Made by a program: the position numbers and the translations under genes. This document shows positions 11,937 through 24,400 of a stretch of 64,000 nt of DNA, one piece after another. The notes below the pieces were generated by a model, which saw nothing but the letters and a program-made list of their open reading frames with translations, did no database searches and was not told the DNA's origin. Source of the DNA: Osmia lignaria lignaria (lineage: Eukaryota > Arthropoda > Insecta > Hymenoptera > Megachilidae); NCBI RefSeq assembly GCF_051020975.1, contig NC_135036.1, forward strand, positions 6,138,001 through 6,202,000, given 5' to 3'. Position 1 is the stretch's first letter. Every line of letters starts with the position of its first letter.

Positions 11937-14714
11937 ATGGCGGACGCCGTATGTGACGACGTGGTGAACAACGTGCAAAACTTAAATTTAAAAGAAGAAA
12001 AGGCATGAATGTGATTTATATTTAAATCTTTCTTTATTTTCATTTTTAGCATTAAAATATGTTGAAAAGTTTGAATATTTTCAACTATAGAAATCTTTAT
12101 AGTGTTTCTAAGCGGACACATGCTTGGGTTGGTTATAGAGAAACATTATTACTGACATATTATTACATATTTTTCTTTTATTTACTTATATTTTTAACAA
12201 TATATTTTAAAGTAATGATGTTTATTTTATTGTAAAGATGACCACCCATATTATTAAATCAATAATCTGATGCAATTTTTTTATGAGTTAATAAGACGTC
12301 ATTAACAAGTATTACAAATTTTAAAAATTAAAAAGTTTATTAACAAAATAAATTAATACTTGTTTTAAATTTTAGGTAGCGATGAAGCAATCGAAAAAAA
12401 AGCCTGTCGCTACCGACAAAGAACAAATTTCGGAATTAAAACCTTGGCCGAATTATATTCAGGTATATCGTACCGTTTTCTTATATATATAAATAAATTG
12501 TTAATAATATTAATTTAAATAGTATTAATCTAGAAATGAACATTAGTACACCATATATGTTAATCTTTTTCTTTTTCAGGATCGTATTGAATTATGGAAT
12601 AAACTGAAAGCAGAATATGAAGCATCATTAGATGCAAAGACAGTTAATGATATAACAATAACTCTTCCTGATGGAAAGCAAGTTGTAGCCCAATCTTGGC
12701 GCACAACACCATATGAAATTGCAAAAAACATCAGTCAAGGCTTAGCAGATAACACAGTCATTGCAAAAGTTAATAATGAATTATGGGATCTTGATAGACC
12801 TTTGGAATCTGATTGTAAACTTGAGCTTCTTAAGTTTAATGATCCAGAGGCCCAACAAGTCTTTTGGCATTCCAGTGCTCATATTCTGGGTGAATCCATG
12901 GAAAGAGTATATGGTGGTTGTTTATGCTATGGTCCACCAATAGAAAATGGATTTTACTACGATATGTATCTGGGTGACAAAGGAATTTCAAACCTACATT
13001 TTCCATGTTTAGAAAGTCTTTATAAGAATATAGTTAAAGAGAAACAACCCTTTGAAAGATTAGAAATGACAAAAGAAGATCTCTTGGAGATGTTCAAATA
13101 CAATGAATTTAAACTTCGAATTATTAATGAGAAAATACATACACCTACTACTACAGTGTACAGGTGTGGTCCCTTAATAGATTTATGCAGGGGACCACAC
13201 ATTAGACACACTGGAAAAGTTAAAGCCATTAAAATCACCAAAAATTCGTCCACTTATTGGGAGGGAAATGCTAATGCAGAAACTTTACAGAGAGTATATG
13301 GTATCAGTTTTCCAGATACTAAACAATTAAAGGAGTGGGAGAAATTTCAAGAAGAAGCTGCTAAACGAGATCACAGAAAGATTGGAAAGGAACAAGAATT
13401 ATTTTTCTTTCACGAACTTTCTCCAGGATCGTGTTTCTTTCAACCACGTGGAGCCTATATTTATAACACTTTGATTGAATTTATTCGTTCTGAATACAGA
13501 AAGAGAGGTTTTCAAGAAGTAGTTACACCTAATATTTATAACAGCAAATTATGGCAGACGTCTGGTCATTGGATGCATTATTCAGAAAATATGTTTTCCT
13601 TTGACGTTGAAAAGGAAACGTTTGCGCTTAAGCCAATGAACTGTCCTGGTCATTGCATGATTTTCGACGTTCGTAATCGCTCTTGGCGTGAATTGCCGTT
13701 AAGAATGGCAGATTTTGGAGTATTGCACCGAAACGAATTATCTGGTGCGTTAACTGGACTTACCAGGGTAAGACGTTTCCAACAAGACGATGCACATATA
13801 TTCTGTTCAGCTGATCAAATTAAAGATGAAGTGCTTGGCGCTCTCGACTTCTTGCGATATGTTTACTCTGTATTCGGCTTCACATTTAATTTATGTTTAT
13901 CTACGAGGCCTGACAAATATCTAGGAGATTTAGCCATGTGGGATCAGGCTGAAAAGGCGTTACAAGAAAGTTTGGAATTATTTGGAGAACCATGGAAATT
14001 CAATCCAGGAGATGGTGCATTCTACGGTCCAAAAATTGATATAACAATTATGGATGCACTGAAAAGAGCACATCAATGTGCTACTATTCAATTGGATTTC
14101 CAATTGCCAATTAGATTTAATTTATCTTATGTAAAGTAAGGAGAATTTATCTGATGTATTTTAGATGTTACATTAACTTCAGACAAATTTTAATTCTGAC
14201 TAACATTTTAGTGAAGCTGGAGAAAAAACAAGGCCAGTAATCATTCACAGAGCCATTCTAGGTTCTGTTGAAAGAATGATTGCAATTTTGACTGAATCTT
14301 ATGCCGGAAAATGGCCTTTCTGGTTATCTCCGCGGCAAGCAATGGTCATTCCAGTTAGTTCTCAATTTGACGAATATGCTGCCGAAGTGAAAGAGAAACT
14401 TTGGAACGCTGGATTCATGGCAGAAATTGATACGGATGCAAGCGATACGTTGAATAAGAAAATACGAAACGCTCAGCTTGCACAATTCAATTTTATTCTT
14501 GGTAAAAGAAAACACTGATTACATTGTATGATAATCGGATTTCAGAGTATTTAATTTCAATGTAAATATATTTTCAGTTGTTGGGGAAAAGGAACTCAAA
14601 GCTGGCACGGTGAACGTACGAACCAGGGATAACGTAGTGCATGGGGAAGTTGCTGTGCAACAATTAATTGAAGAATTCAAAGGATACAAAGAGAAGAAAG
14701 ATAATAATTGCTAA
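11937..14714 (+). CDS. TARS1: threonyl-tRNA synthetase (class II)
   Basis: Exons: 11937-12002, 12376-12462, 12580-14135, 14212-14501, 14578-14714; 711 residues. It charges tRNA-Thr with threonine in translation. Order: short charged N-terminus; TGS domain (about 75-137, ITITLPDGKQV); editing domain with HSSAHILGE (about 148) and LCRGPHIRHTGK; class II core with NCPGHC (zinc ligand region), motif 2 around RNELSGALTGLTRVRRFQQD and motif 3 GSVERMIAIL; anticodon domain from WPFWLSPRQ. All editing and catalytic signatures are present, so the enzyme should be active. Exon 1 needs a GC donor (AAG|GCATGA at 12003), since the frame hits TGA just beyond. Translation could instead start at an in-frame ATG in exon 2 (12382). 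A second possible first exon lies at 12059-12127. Confidence 0.96.
12059..12127 (+). CDS. TARS1: candidate alternative first exon: mitochondrial presequence of ThrRS
   Basis: Inside intron 1, an ATG at 12059 opens 23 codons (MLKSLNIFNYRNLYSV, then SKRTHAW). It is rich in Lys/Arg/Ser/Asn/aromatics, free of Asp and Glu, and looks amphipathic, as mitochondrial presequences do. It ends at a GTTGGT donor (12128) in phase 0, the phase needed to join ThrRS exon 2 at 12376. A good acceptor (CATTTTTAG, ending 12049) stands just upstream. The sequence could thus be a cassette exon whose TAA closes the exon 1 frame and whose ATG restarts, or a separate first exon. Inference: one gene makes cytosolic and mitochondrial enzymes. 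Confidence 0.5.
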
Positions 14715-15119
14715 AGAGAAAGTTTAAGTAAAATATTTATTTGTAGGTTTAATCTCGATGTTATAATATAGCTGCTGCGGTATAAATCAATAGATTTACA
14801 TGTCACTTTTCGAATGCATTAGAGCAATTATTATTTTATTGTAAGGAAATATCACGATTTCTGTATAAATCATGTAAAAGCATAAGGTAGATATTTTATA
14901 CTTGATCAGTTTTGTTGCGGAAGATTCATTTGTAGCATTTTGCTATTTCAAAGTAAAAATAGAAATACAGGAATCTATACGTATTTTCATTTTCAGTTGG
15001 GGGTTAATGCATTTATACTTGTAAGATAATAAATTATTTCATCACCAGAATTTGATTGACGTTCAACAGTATTTTATCATATGTAAACATTTTCTTTCCT
15101 AAGAAAATTTGAAAAAACG

Positions 15120-15130
15120 TGCGCATGCGT
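15120..15130. promoter_or_regulatory. NRF-1/erect-wing-like site, distal
   Basis: TGCGCATGCGT matches the palindromic NRF-1 (insect erect wing) consensus at all but the last base. It lies about 300 bp upstream of the DPF ATG in an otherwise AT-rich stretch. A second copy lies at 15331. Confidence 0.5.
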
Positions 15131-15330
15131 CGATATTACTATTGATACAGTAGGGAAAACACCTTTTCTTTTTCAATATTTCAATATTACAACGAATTAT
15201 TCAGTTCATCAATAACTTTAGTGAATTGATGCATGTTTCAGATTTTTTTTTAATGAATTTGAAAGAAATATTTGTAGGTTTGTAGCTGTTTATGGTAAAT
15301 TTATATTCTCGGCTAGTTGGATTAGAGAAG

Positions 15331-15341
15331 TGCGCATGCGT
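15331..15341. promoter_or_regulatory. NRF-1/erect-wing-like site, proximal
   Basis: A second TGCGCATGCGT, identical to the copy at 15120, lies 80 bp before the DPF start codon. Two identical 11-mers within 220 bp of an AT-rich promoter argue for function. Binding is inferred from the motif only. Confidence 0.5.
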
Positions 15342-15420
15342 TAAAGATGGAGCTCTGTTTCCGGGAAGAACAGCCAGCGGTGAGGAAGAACCGAGGGTTT
15401 ATTGTTTAGTTACTACAAAA

Positions 15421-18400
15421 ATGACAGCCGTTACGATTTCGCCGGCTGCACATGGAATTATACAAGCTGTAAATGAAAGCAACCTATGCAAAATCGAAAG
15501 GTATGTGTTACATTACCGACACTACGATCTTCGTACAGTGCAAAATTCTACATGGCTGCTATCGATTTTTTCACAGCTTCCTCAATGACACAGCGTATAG
15601 GGAAGCCATAGAAAATTCGTCAAATTATAATAGTCGACTATGCAGGGAACGACGTCTACGTATGCCTTTCCTAGATTCGCAAACAGGTATTTTTCACTGC
15701 GATTATGAAAAAATTTTTATAATTCATTCATTTTACCCTATAATGAAACGATAGTTCGACCGCATCCTCGAAGTTCCCTTAATTAAATCATCTTTTTAGA
15801 ATATAATTTTGGCATCAATTTTTCTCTAAAATGTTCCCCAACTATCGATCAGAATTTTATAATTCGTGAACTCCATAATTGTTCAATCAAAAATGATTTT
15901 ATTGTTGTAAAGTAACTGTATAAAATTACAGGTGTAGCACAAAATCATTCTGCATTGTTTATGTCTGCGAGAGAAAGGCTGCCAGGTTTATTACACGGTC
16001 AAATATACACATATCCTAGCAAAAGATGGCGGAAAAAACGGCGGCAATATTTGATGCATTATTTGCATCCAAAAAGAGGACCAAGAGATACCGAAGATGG
16101 TGTAGAAGGTATAGAAACTATAACACATGTAAATGATGATAGCAAAGAATCTATGTCTTTGAAAGGTAAATATATATACATTGTTCAATACTAATCTGAG
16201 TACAATAAAACTGTACATTTAATCTTTTATGTTATAATGAAATTGCAGAAGAACATAGTAAAGATACATGGTATTACGATGACCAAGACATGCTGGATAT
16301 GGATACGTACGAAGAACCTGATGCCGAAAGTGACTATGACTATGAAGAATATTATAGCAGTAAAAGGAAACGAAGGAAACCTCGTGGGGGTGGTCACCAT
16401 CCTGTACGAAATCATCCGTCTTCCACAGATAGCCCTGGGGGCAAACGTACTAAGGTAACTTTGGTGCATTTAACTTTGATTAATTATGCAATTTTAGTAT
16501 TACGTTTCTTACAAGAATAAGGAAAGAATGTAACGAATAGAATTTGATTTTTATTAAATAGGGTGGGGGACGTGGGCGGAAAAAAGCCAACTATGATGCA
16601 GTTGACACTGATAAGCCATTCGTTTGTGACCGTAAGTTTAACCATAGATACAACTACAAATGACCACTTCCTGTTACTAGTTTCATTACAAATACTATTA
16701 TTATTAGCTCTATCAAGTTGTTATTTCAAATAAGAGAAAATTGCATTACGTTAGAAGATTTGTTAATTTTATTAAATAACTATATTTTTACGACGCCTAC
16801 GTATTATTTTACAAAATACGCGGTGGTTACTATATGATATATAAAATGATATTTGAAGCACCAAATAAATTATTGAAGACTCTAGTCTTGGTTATCGCAT
16901 AATTCTATACTGGGGGATGGTGATTGATCTTTGTAATTTGGGAAGGTGCCCTTTAAGTAAATTAATTTCATATCGACTGAATACTCTTTATTTAGAAAAA
17001 TATTGATCAGTATTGTATTGACTGCTGTTTTCCTTCAAGTTTATGAATTGCAGTATGGTATAGCATATTCCAGTCCTTGCTGTGTAACTTTTGTTTATGT
17101 CAATACCTTGTATTCCATTTCTCTTTTCCTATTTATTGAAGTATGAAGAGACATGGTATGATTCTGGATGAAAGGCAAAGATCGATTATACACGTTTGAA
17201 AATTCAGATTATTTACCGATAAAAGAATATACAATGTATTAGCAAAGCGTATGAAATGATACAAATCATTTTTCAAGTTTCAAATCAGTACATTGTATGA
17301 TTTCATATAAAAATGATCGTGCTCTTAAATCGTGTATCACAATTTATTATTCAGTTCGTGTTTTATAAGTCATCGAAGAAAGGAAATTACATATCTAATT
17401 AAAAAAGACTATTTACCGTGTCTGTTGTGCAGTAGCTGATAATTATTTTTTTTTTTTTCTTCTTTATTCGCGAGAGATTATATTAACTAAGGTAGCGTTA
17501 ACGAAATACAGTGAAAGAAAAAGTAACGTCTCGAGAGGAGAATGCCGCGTTTGTCCAAACCTTGAAGGAGTATAATAGTCACTACTAATTTTGATCGAAC
17601 ATTTTCCAGACACGAAGTCTATGAATTAACTCGAATGTGCCTGCAATCTGTTTACTTCTTAAAACCACTCCTGTTAGATTAGCAGAAAGATCTCAAGACA
17701 TTTGGTCTCGACTAGTAAGCATCGAGGGTGAGATAGTCAAAATAATAGTAATTCATATTAAAATTCTTTCTCGATGGAGCTTACGAAATTGGCCAAATAT
17801 CTTCGGACACGTACTACCTGCCAATAACAGAGCAAGAATGTACTGGCTCACACTGTAGCGAGCTCATTCTGTAGGAGTATACAAGCATCAAGCCTTGCAT
17901 CGTATTAGTTTTGCTTCTTGGGCTGGAACTCCTTCACTGCTTGTCCACATATAGATTCTTAGGTGGATAGGGATATGTATTGGTGCGGAAGGTGTGCAAA
18001 TGCTGTTCCTTACCTGTAAGCTTCTAAATCCTGATATCCTTTAACCGCCTCGTGTTTTTTTTTTCTTTTTTCTTTCAGAACATCCTGCCTGTAACTTGAT
18101 ATTTTTCATTTATGCGTTCACCAGACGTGATATTCAATTTTGAAAGAACAACAGAGGAAACTGTAATGAAATGCACACATACACGTATAAAGAGAGAGAG
18201 AGAGTAAGAGCGAGTGAGATTGAGAGAAAGAAAGAGAGAGAGGGAGTATGAATATGCATTAAACGTGGCGGTTAAACGAATACAACCTCCTCCCAATTGT
18301 CCAACCAAATTCGTCGACCAAAATTTCTCTTATTATGGACGTTGCATTGGATGGTTTGTGGGAAAACAGTATTTGCACTTTTGCAGTATGCAGCGCACGG

Positions 18401-21400
18401 TATAAAACCAGACCTGGTCTGGTCTACCATTACGGTCATTCCCACTCTACTTCCTCCGGTGATCCTGCTAAGGAACTAAGTCCCAGTCCTGCCGAAGTTG
18501 AACCTAGGAGCGTTGCAGACACCGCTGCTTCGAACCAGCCAGGTTGGAGCCAAAATCAGCTCAATTTTCTCACAATCCTTTAAAAGCATCCCGCCTCCCT
18601 GTGTCTTTATTCATCCATACGCCTATGATCATTGATCTGATCCCAGGTTCTTGCAACTACCGTTCTTCATGCCCAGTACAACAACAACAACAAGAACAAC
18701 AATCATTTTCCCAATCTTGATGGAACTTGATATGATGTATGATCTCTTTTCGTGTTTTATTTTCATTCTTTACGTCTATTGCGAATGCATGCATTGCAAA
18801 TAACCGTAGCTTTATTTCATTTCTGTGTGTTCATCATCATCTAATCACTGTATCAATTGCGTATGGAGTTTCATTTGCACAAAATAATTAATCGTTCCCG
18901 CGTGTGAATATCATACAGAAATAAAACTTCTAGCCAGTATGATAACGAACAATTTTTCCTTTCTGTTTTCATTCCAAGTATGCGTACCTATTGTTATACA
19001 GACAGATTTTATTAATGTGCCTTATGTGCTGAAGAAACGTTTCAAGATTCTTTTCTTGAGTCGAACCAATGAGAAAAGCAACGATAGTTGCCAGTGTTTT
19101 GCAATAGCATGCTTCTGCAATCTTTTTCTTGAAAGTGTTCTTATGTTAAATTAAAAAGGCATTATAATTTTTTATCTTCTTTTTTTTTGGAAGCGATTGT
19201 GTGGCGCTACCTCTCGAGTGTTTGGTATGTGAGCGTTTCTATTCTTTTCTTTTCTTTAATACATGAAATCAGTAGTTTTTTCTATGTCCCTTCTTCAGCA
19301 TGAGATTGATTTACCGAATTTAATCTAAATATTAGTTTCTTGTAACCCTTTCGCTGCTGTGTACCAATAATTAAGGATACAAAGTAAACATGCTATTGTT
19401 ATTTTGATTAGAACAATACAGTAGCGAAAGGGTTGCGACAGCGTGCTGTTGGCGTCTTTCTTTCTTTTCAACTTTCGTTTGCTCGTAGTTTAACGCTTCT
19501 CTGAACTCCTGTAGAGTAATTTTGGCTTTCATTTCCCCTCTTTAGATGACTACTCTCTAGAGCTTTGTTAAAAGATAAACGAGATCGCAGTGTAGTTTCT
19601 TGTGTCACCTTTGTGCCAATATGTTTTGTCTGATTTTCGAACACTGATTACCTCGACCTCGTTGTTTTTAGAATGTTGGATTTGCTCTTTTGGTGATGGA
19701 ATGCATCAGTTGGATGTAATGTGTGCACCTTGTTATAATTAAATATGTATATATATATTGTATATATGCATACACATATATATACATATTATTCCATCTG
19801 TTTCTTTATTGTTGTGTCAGTTTCATTTCATTAAATACTTGTGATGTTTGGAATAATCGATTCTGGTTATTCAAGAAAACACCCTTGTAGACTGTATAGA
19901 TGGCTGCCTCTTGAAAAAGTTTCAACTTTATTCTATTTAAAATTAACTACTTGTTTGTCTTTTTAATAGGTGTACTCGAAAGAGGAGACAGGAGTTGCCA
20001 GGTGCAATTTTGCGTACAGTTAATACAAACTTTTGAAAGAGGCGGTTGTCTACAACGAGCATTATCATTTCCATTCATAGTGATGGGCATTAAATTATTC
20101 TCTTGTAAATTTTCAAGCATTTGCATCCTATATGTGAAGGGTGATTCATAAATGTCCAATAATTCAGCTAGTGCATTAAAACAAGTAGAGAGTGGTGTTC
20201 ATTTTTATTACTATAACAATCAATTTATTGATTTTTCATAACTCATACAACGCTTCACTTTTTCAACCCATAGATTCACACTTCTGAAACAATAGCATTT
20301 ATGAATTACCTCCATGCATTCAATTAGCCCTAATCACTGCTAATCACTCAATCAATGGTGTCGGTGTACCTGAAGGTACAGGTACGATCCCTTCGCTCCT
20401 GTATCGTATAACCGAATCGATTATTGTTGGCGATCATCACACAGAATTTGACTCTGAAACAATCATTGTCTCTAAGCCAGTGTGCATGGTCATTAGCTTG
20501 TGACGCAAAGCGCAACTGGGTATGTGGTCGGTTTGTGATCAGGTGGTACACGTCGGGGTCGTCAGAACGCAACTACGTCGAGTACTTCGAGCCCCTCCCC
20601 CGCAGCGCCTTCCGCGACCGCTGCGGGTGGAGCGTCGACGCCCCAGCCCCAGTCGCAGCCGGCACCGCAGCAGCCGCAGCAACAGCCACCGCAGCCACAG
20701 CCTCAGGCATCGCCAGCACCGCAGCAGCCGTCACCGGCTCAGCAGCCGCAGGCAACCGCTGCACAGACGTCGGTCGCGCCTGCCTCGCCCACGATACCCG
20801 CGACGAAAGAAGAACACCTGCCGGCCGCCTCGTCCCCGGGCACGGCCGTACCCTCGCCTTCTTCCTCATCGGTCAGAGCCGAGGGGCCACCCACTCCAGG
20901 AGGGACGAACGAAAAGAAAGCTGGCAAATCAGCACAACCCTCCCCTTACTGCGACTTCTGTCTGGGCGATGCTAGGGAAAATAAAAAGACCGGCGGCTCC
21001 GAGGAGCTGGTCTCTTGCAGTGATTGCGGTCGCTCAGGTAAGCCAGAGGAAAAGATCAAGCGCAAGTATACCCGACGAACGAATCACAATTAAGTGTACA
21101 TGTATGTGTGTTGTCGATTGGCCGACGTATCCCGCGGCTTTGTTTGTTTCAAGGTTTTAGCATTGTGTCACGGTGATCGCGTTTGTCGTTCGTCGATCGA
21201 AACCCTGCCTTCTACTAGCCCGAGAGGTAATCAGCTTCTCGTGTGTTCGCGATGATATAAAGCATCGCTAGTGGCCTGCGCTTGCCGGGGACGAGGTGCC
21301 CGTTTCCTTTCATTTCATTACTTATTCGTCAAACGAATACGTTGTTTCCTATTTTTTTTTTTTTTTCTTTGTTCTATTTAAATGTTGACTTTTAGGTGCA

Positions 21401-24400
21401 TCGAAGTTATTACTGCTAGAGGACTGCGTGTACACCCTGTCCCAGGATGTTGCTGCTGTTATAGTCATCGGGAGTTTATAAATATGGACTGACAGCGGAG
21501 GGCATTGAGTATTTAGCGACACTTCTAACAGTAATAATTTTGATTCTCTTTGTTGTACGGTTGATCGTTTGTACCGTGAGATTTTTTAAGCGTTGATTCT
21601 TTCTTAATGCGACGGAACCTTTATTTCTATTCGTTCGGATAACGAAGGTTCTGTTATAATTTATCTTCCTGAGGAAGTACTTTAAACGCGGGTTGTCGCG
21701 TTTGTTATTCCGTCTGTGAACTATTTGAAGCATCGTCTTCCTGGAAATGTAAAATCTCCTCCTGTACATATTTTTATGTATACCGTATAGTTGAAATTTT
21801 TATTTATTCATATAGAGCAGTGTTTCCCAATGTGGGGCCCACAGGGGGGGCAGTTTGATTGTTCAGGGTGGCAATTCGAAAATGGATTCATTTCAGTAAT
21901 AATTAAAATAATATAGAAAAATCTTTCATTATAATTATCTCGTACTTGAATTTCAGTTTTCCATTACATGTTTTGAAAATTTAATTACCGTGTTTCCTCA
22001 ATAACTTCTTTCTAAAACCTATCATTTAAGTTTCTTCAGTGAACAATTCAATTTTTGAATATTAAAAATTATGTACATTATAAACTTAACTAAAAACCAA
22101 TTTTAAATTAACGTTTTAATTTTTCTTAGATTAATATTATTTATTGCTCTAAGGAATTGTATGTTACATAGGGGCATCAGAATTTTAAAAAGGCTTAGGT
22201 GGGGCATGGCACAAAAAGGATTGGGAAACACTGATATAGAGTATCCATTTTTTTTACTCTTTTATATGTATATTCATTGTGAAGTTTTATTCACCTCTTT
22301 GCATTTGTCAATTATAATCTACCAAGTCTACCACGTAAATCCACCAGGATTTTCCGTCTTCTTTTTACAAAATCTATGGAAGTAAGATTATTATAGTGCT
22401 GGATAGCTTTATCCCCGTGTTTTCGTGGAAAATTTATGAAGGAATGTTTTCTTATAACGTTGAAATTTATTCATTGGAAGGCGTTACAATTCACCGTCGT
22501 CCCCGCACACGCGTGGCCAGTAGCGTAATTTTCTGTCTCCGGTGTCTCTTTACGGTCCGCGACTTGTGTTCACACGGTAATACCCTTCCTCGTTGTGTCT
22601 CGTCGAGACCACGGGTGATGTACTATTTATCAGCGATTAATTGAACATCATTCGTCGACTAAATTCTTGACAAAATCATTTCTTCGGGTTTCTCGATGGT
22701 TTCGTTAATCGTGTTAACGCGTTGATTACTGCAATAGGGATTAATTAATCATTTTTTAATTATTCGATTAAATTGAATCGATGGTAATCAACGCGTTAAT
22801 AATACTATTCGAACAGAGAGACAAGCTAAGAGAAAAGAGAGTATTACTATTTTTTTCGGAATGAGAGTAGGATAACTGGTTACTGTGTGACATACGTTCA
22901 GGATCATCGTTAAGGATAGAGATAACAGAACCGCGTGTGCAATAATGAAAAAAAAAAGAAAAAAAAAAAAAGAAAGAGTATCTGCACGATTCAGTCGGAA
23001 GTGAATATAGTTACGAGCTTTACGTACACTAGTCAAGGCACGAAAAGCAAAAGCATATAAAAAAAAAAAAAGAAAAATCATCGGTTTGTCAATGGCGCAA
23101 CTTGGTCGCATCTGAGTAATAGGAATTGTCCGTGGGAGATTCCTTTTGCTGCACGGATCAACTGTGATTTATCTGTAATTCAATGATTAGTTCGTAAGGG
23201 GAAACAAATTTTTACGAAACGAAAGAGAGCAAAACGATGCAAAAAAAGAAAGCAAAAAAAAAAAAGAGAAAAAAACACTATGTACAAAACAAAGAGGAAA
23301 GAGACGAATTAAACGTGAAATTACGAATCAAACTCTGGATATATAAGAATTAGAAATTTATGGAGAATCGAGGAAAAATGAATAGAGAAATACGTCGATG
23401 AGGTATAAGAAGTTAGATGAATTTTCGAAAGAGACAGCGTTTCGTGCGCGATATCGACGAATGATTTTAATACAATAAAAAGAAAAGAAGAATAATACTG
23501 GTTGTACTTCCAAATGGTACCGATTGTCCATTGATTTGAAACTCGAGGTTGTTTGTATAGGTGTGGAAATTAATTAGAGTCTCAGCTTCGGTAGTTACCA
23601 CCTTGTTGAGATATTGCCTGCTAATTGTCTAATTAAAGCCTTGATTAGACTGGGAGTTAACACGTTATTGATAAATATATGAGCATTCCATCTTGACAAT
23701 GAATTGCACTATTTGATTAGTTTTGAATTATAATTTGGATAAGGTTTGATCAATCTAATCAATATCCCATAGAGGATCTATTTATGGTCCTATGAATTCC
23801 CAAAGCTGAGATTTCATATTTTAGATCCACCCCTTTCCACAACGCCCCTCCAGGTATTATCTCCATCGCCCGTTGGTACCATTTGAAGGTGTATCCGAAA
23901 TTCCTGTTGCACAGTATCACTAATGCACATATTGAACCGAAGATGCGTTTGTGTTCTCTGGTTTGACCGCGCTGTAAATCGCGTTTCTTACTTTACACCG
24001 TGTTCGTTGAGAATGAAAAATCAGAAAAGAGGGATGAAAAGATGAGGAAACATAAAGACAGAAAGCTTGCCACGATTATCGGTCGTTTGATCAAATCGTG
24101 AAGATTCGAGAGAGCTTAATAACAAACGATACGATATATACATACTTTATATTATTATATATTTATCCAGCACAGTCGTGAATCGTTTAACGAGAGAAAA
24201 CAATATTTATACATAGTAAGACGCGAAGAGGATTGACCATGTTTTCGATACTTCTACACTTTTCGAGCCTTGTAAATAATTTTTTCCGTTTCTATTTATA
24301 TATATATACTACAATAGAGACCACATCTTAAGAGCGCAGCACATATAACGATAGTAAAAGAAGAAAAAAGTATTACAATGGAAAAAGAAAATTACTTTCT

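Larger units (their letters stand above)
14715..15420. other. ThrRS to DPF spacer and DPF promoter region
   Basis: No coding sequence is supported. The first part is the ThrRS 3' region. From about 15100 it contains two NRF-1-like palindromes and the presumed DPF 5' UTR. A frame at 15292-15588 runs through the DPF start in another phase and is not believed. Confidence 0.55.
18543..20542 (+). other. DPF intron 6
   Basis: 2.0 kb. It contains a 91-bp inverted-repeat mini-element (19344-19434), an AT dinucleotide stretch around 19740-19790, and a possible element with inverted ends at 20140-20316. No exon is supported. Confidence 0.5.

Noticed and set aside
15292..15588. 98-codon frame overlapping the DPF start
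   Set aside because: It crosses the exon 1 donor and continues into intron 1 in another phase, with no family resemblance.
20522..21160. 212-codon Arg/Ser/Pro-rich frame over DPF exon 7
   Set aside because: It is the off-frame reading of a GC-rich low-complexity exon. The frame that encodes the DPF linker and first PHD finger is the real one.
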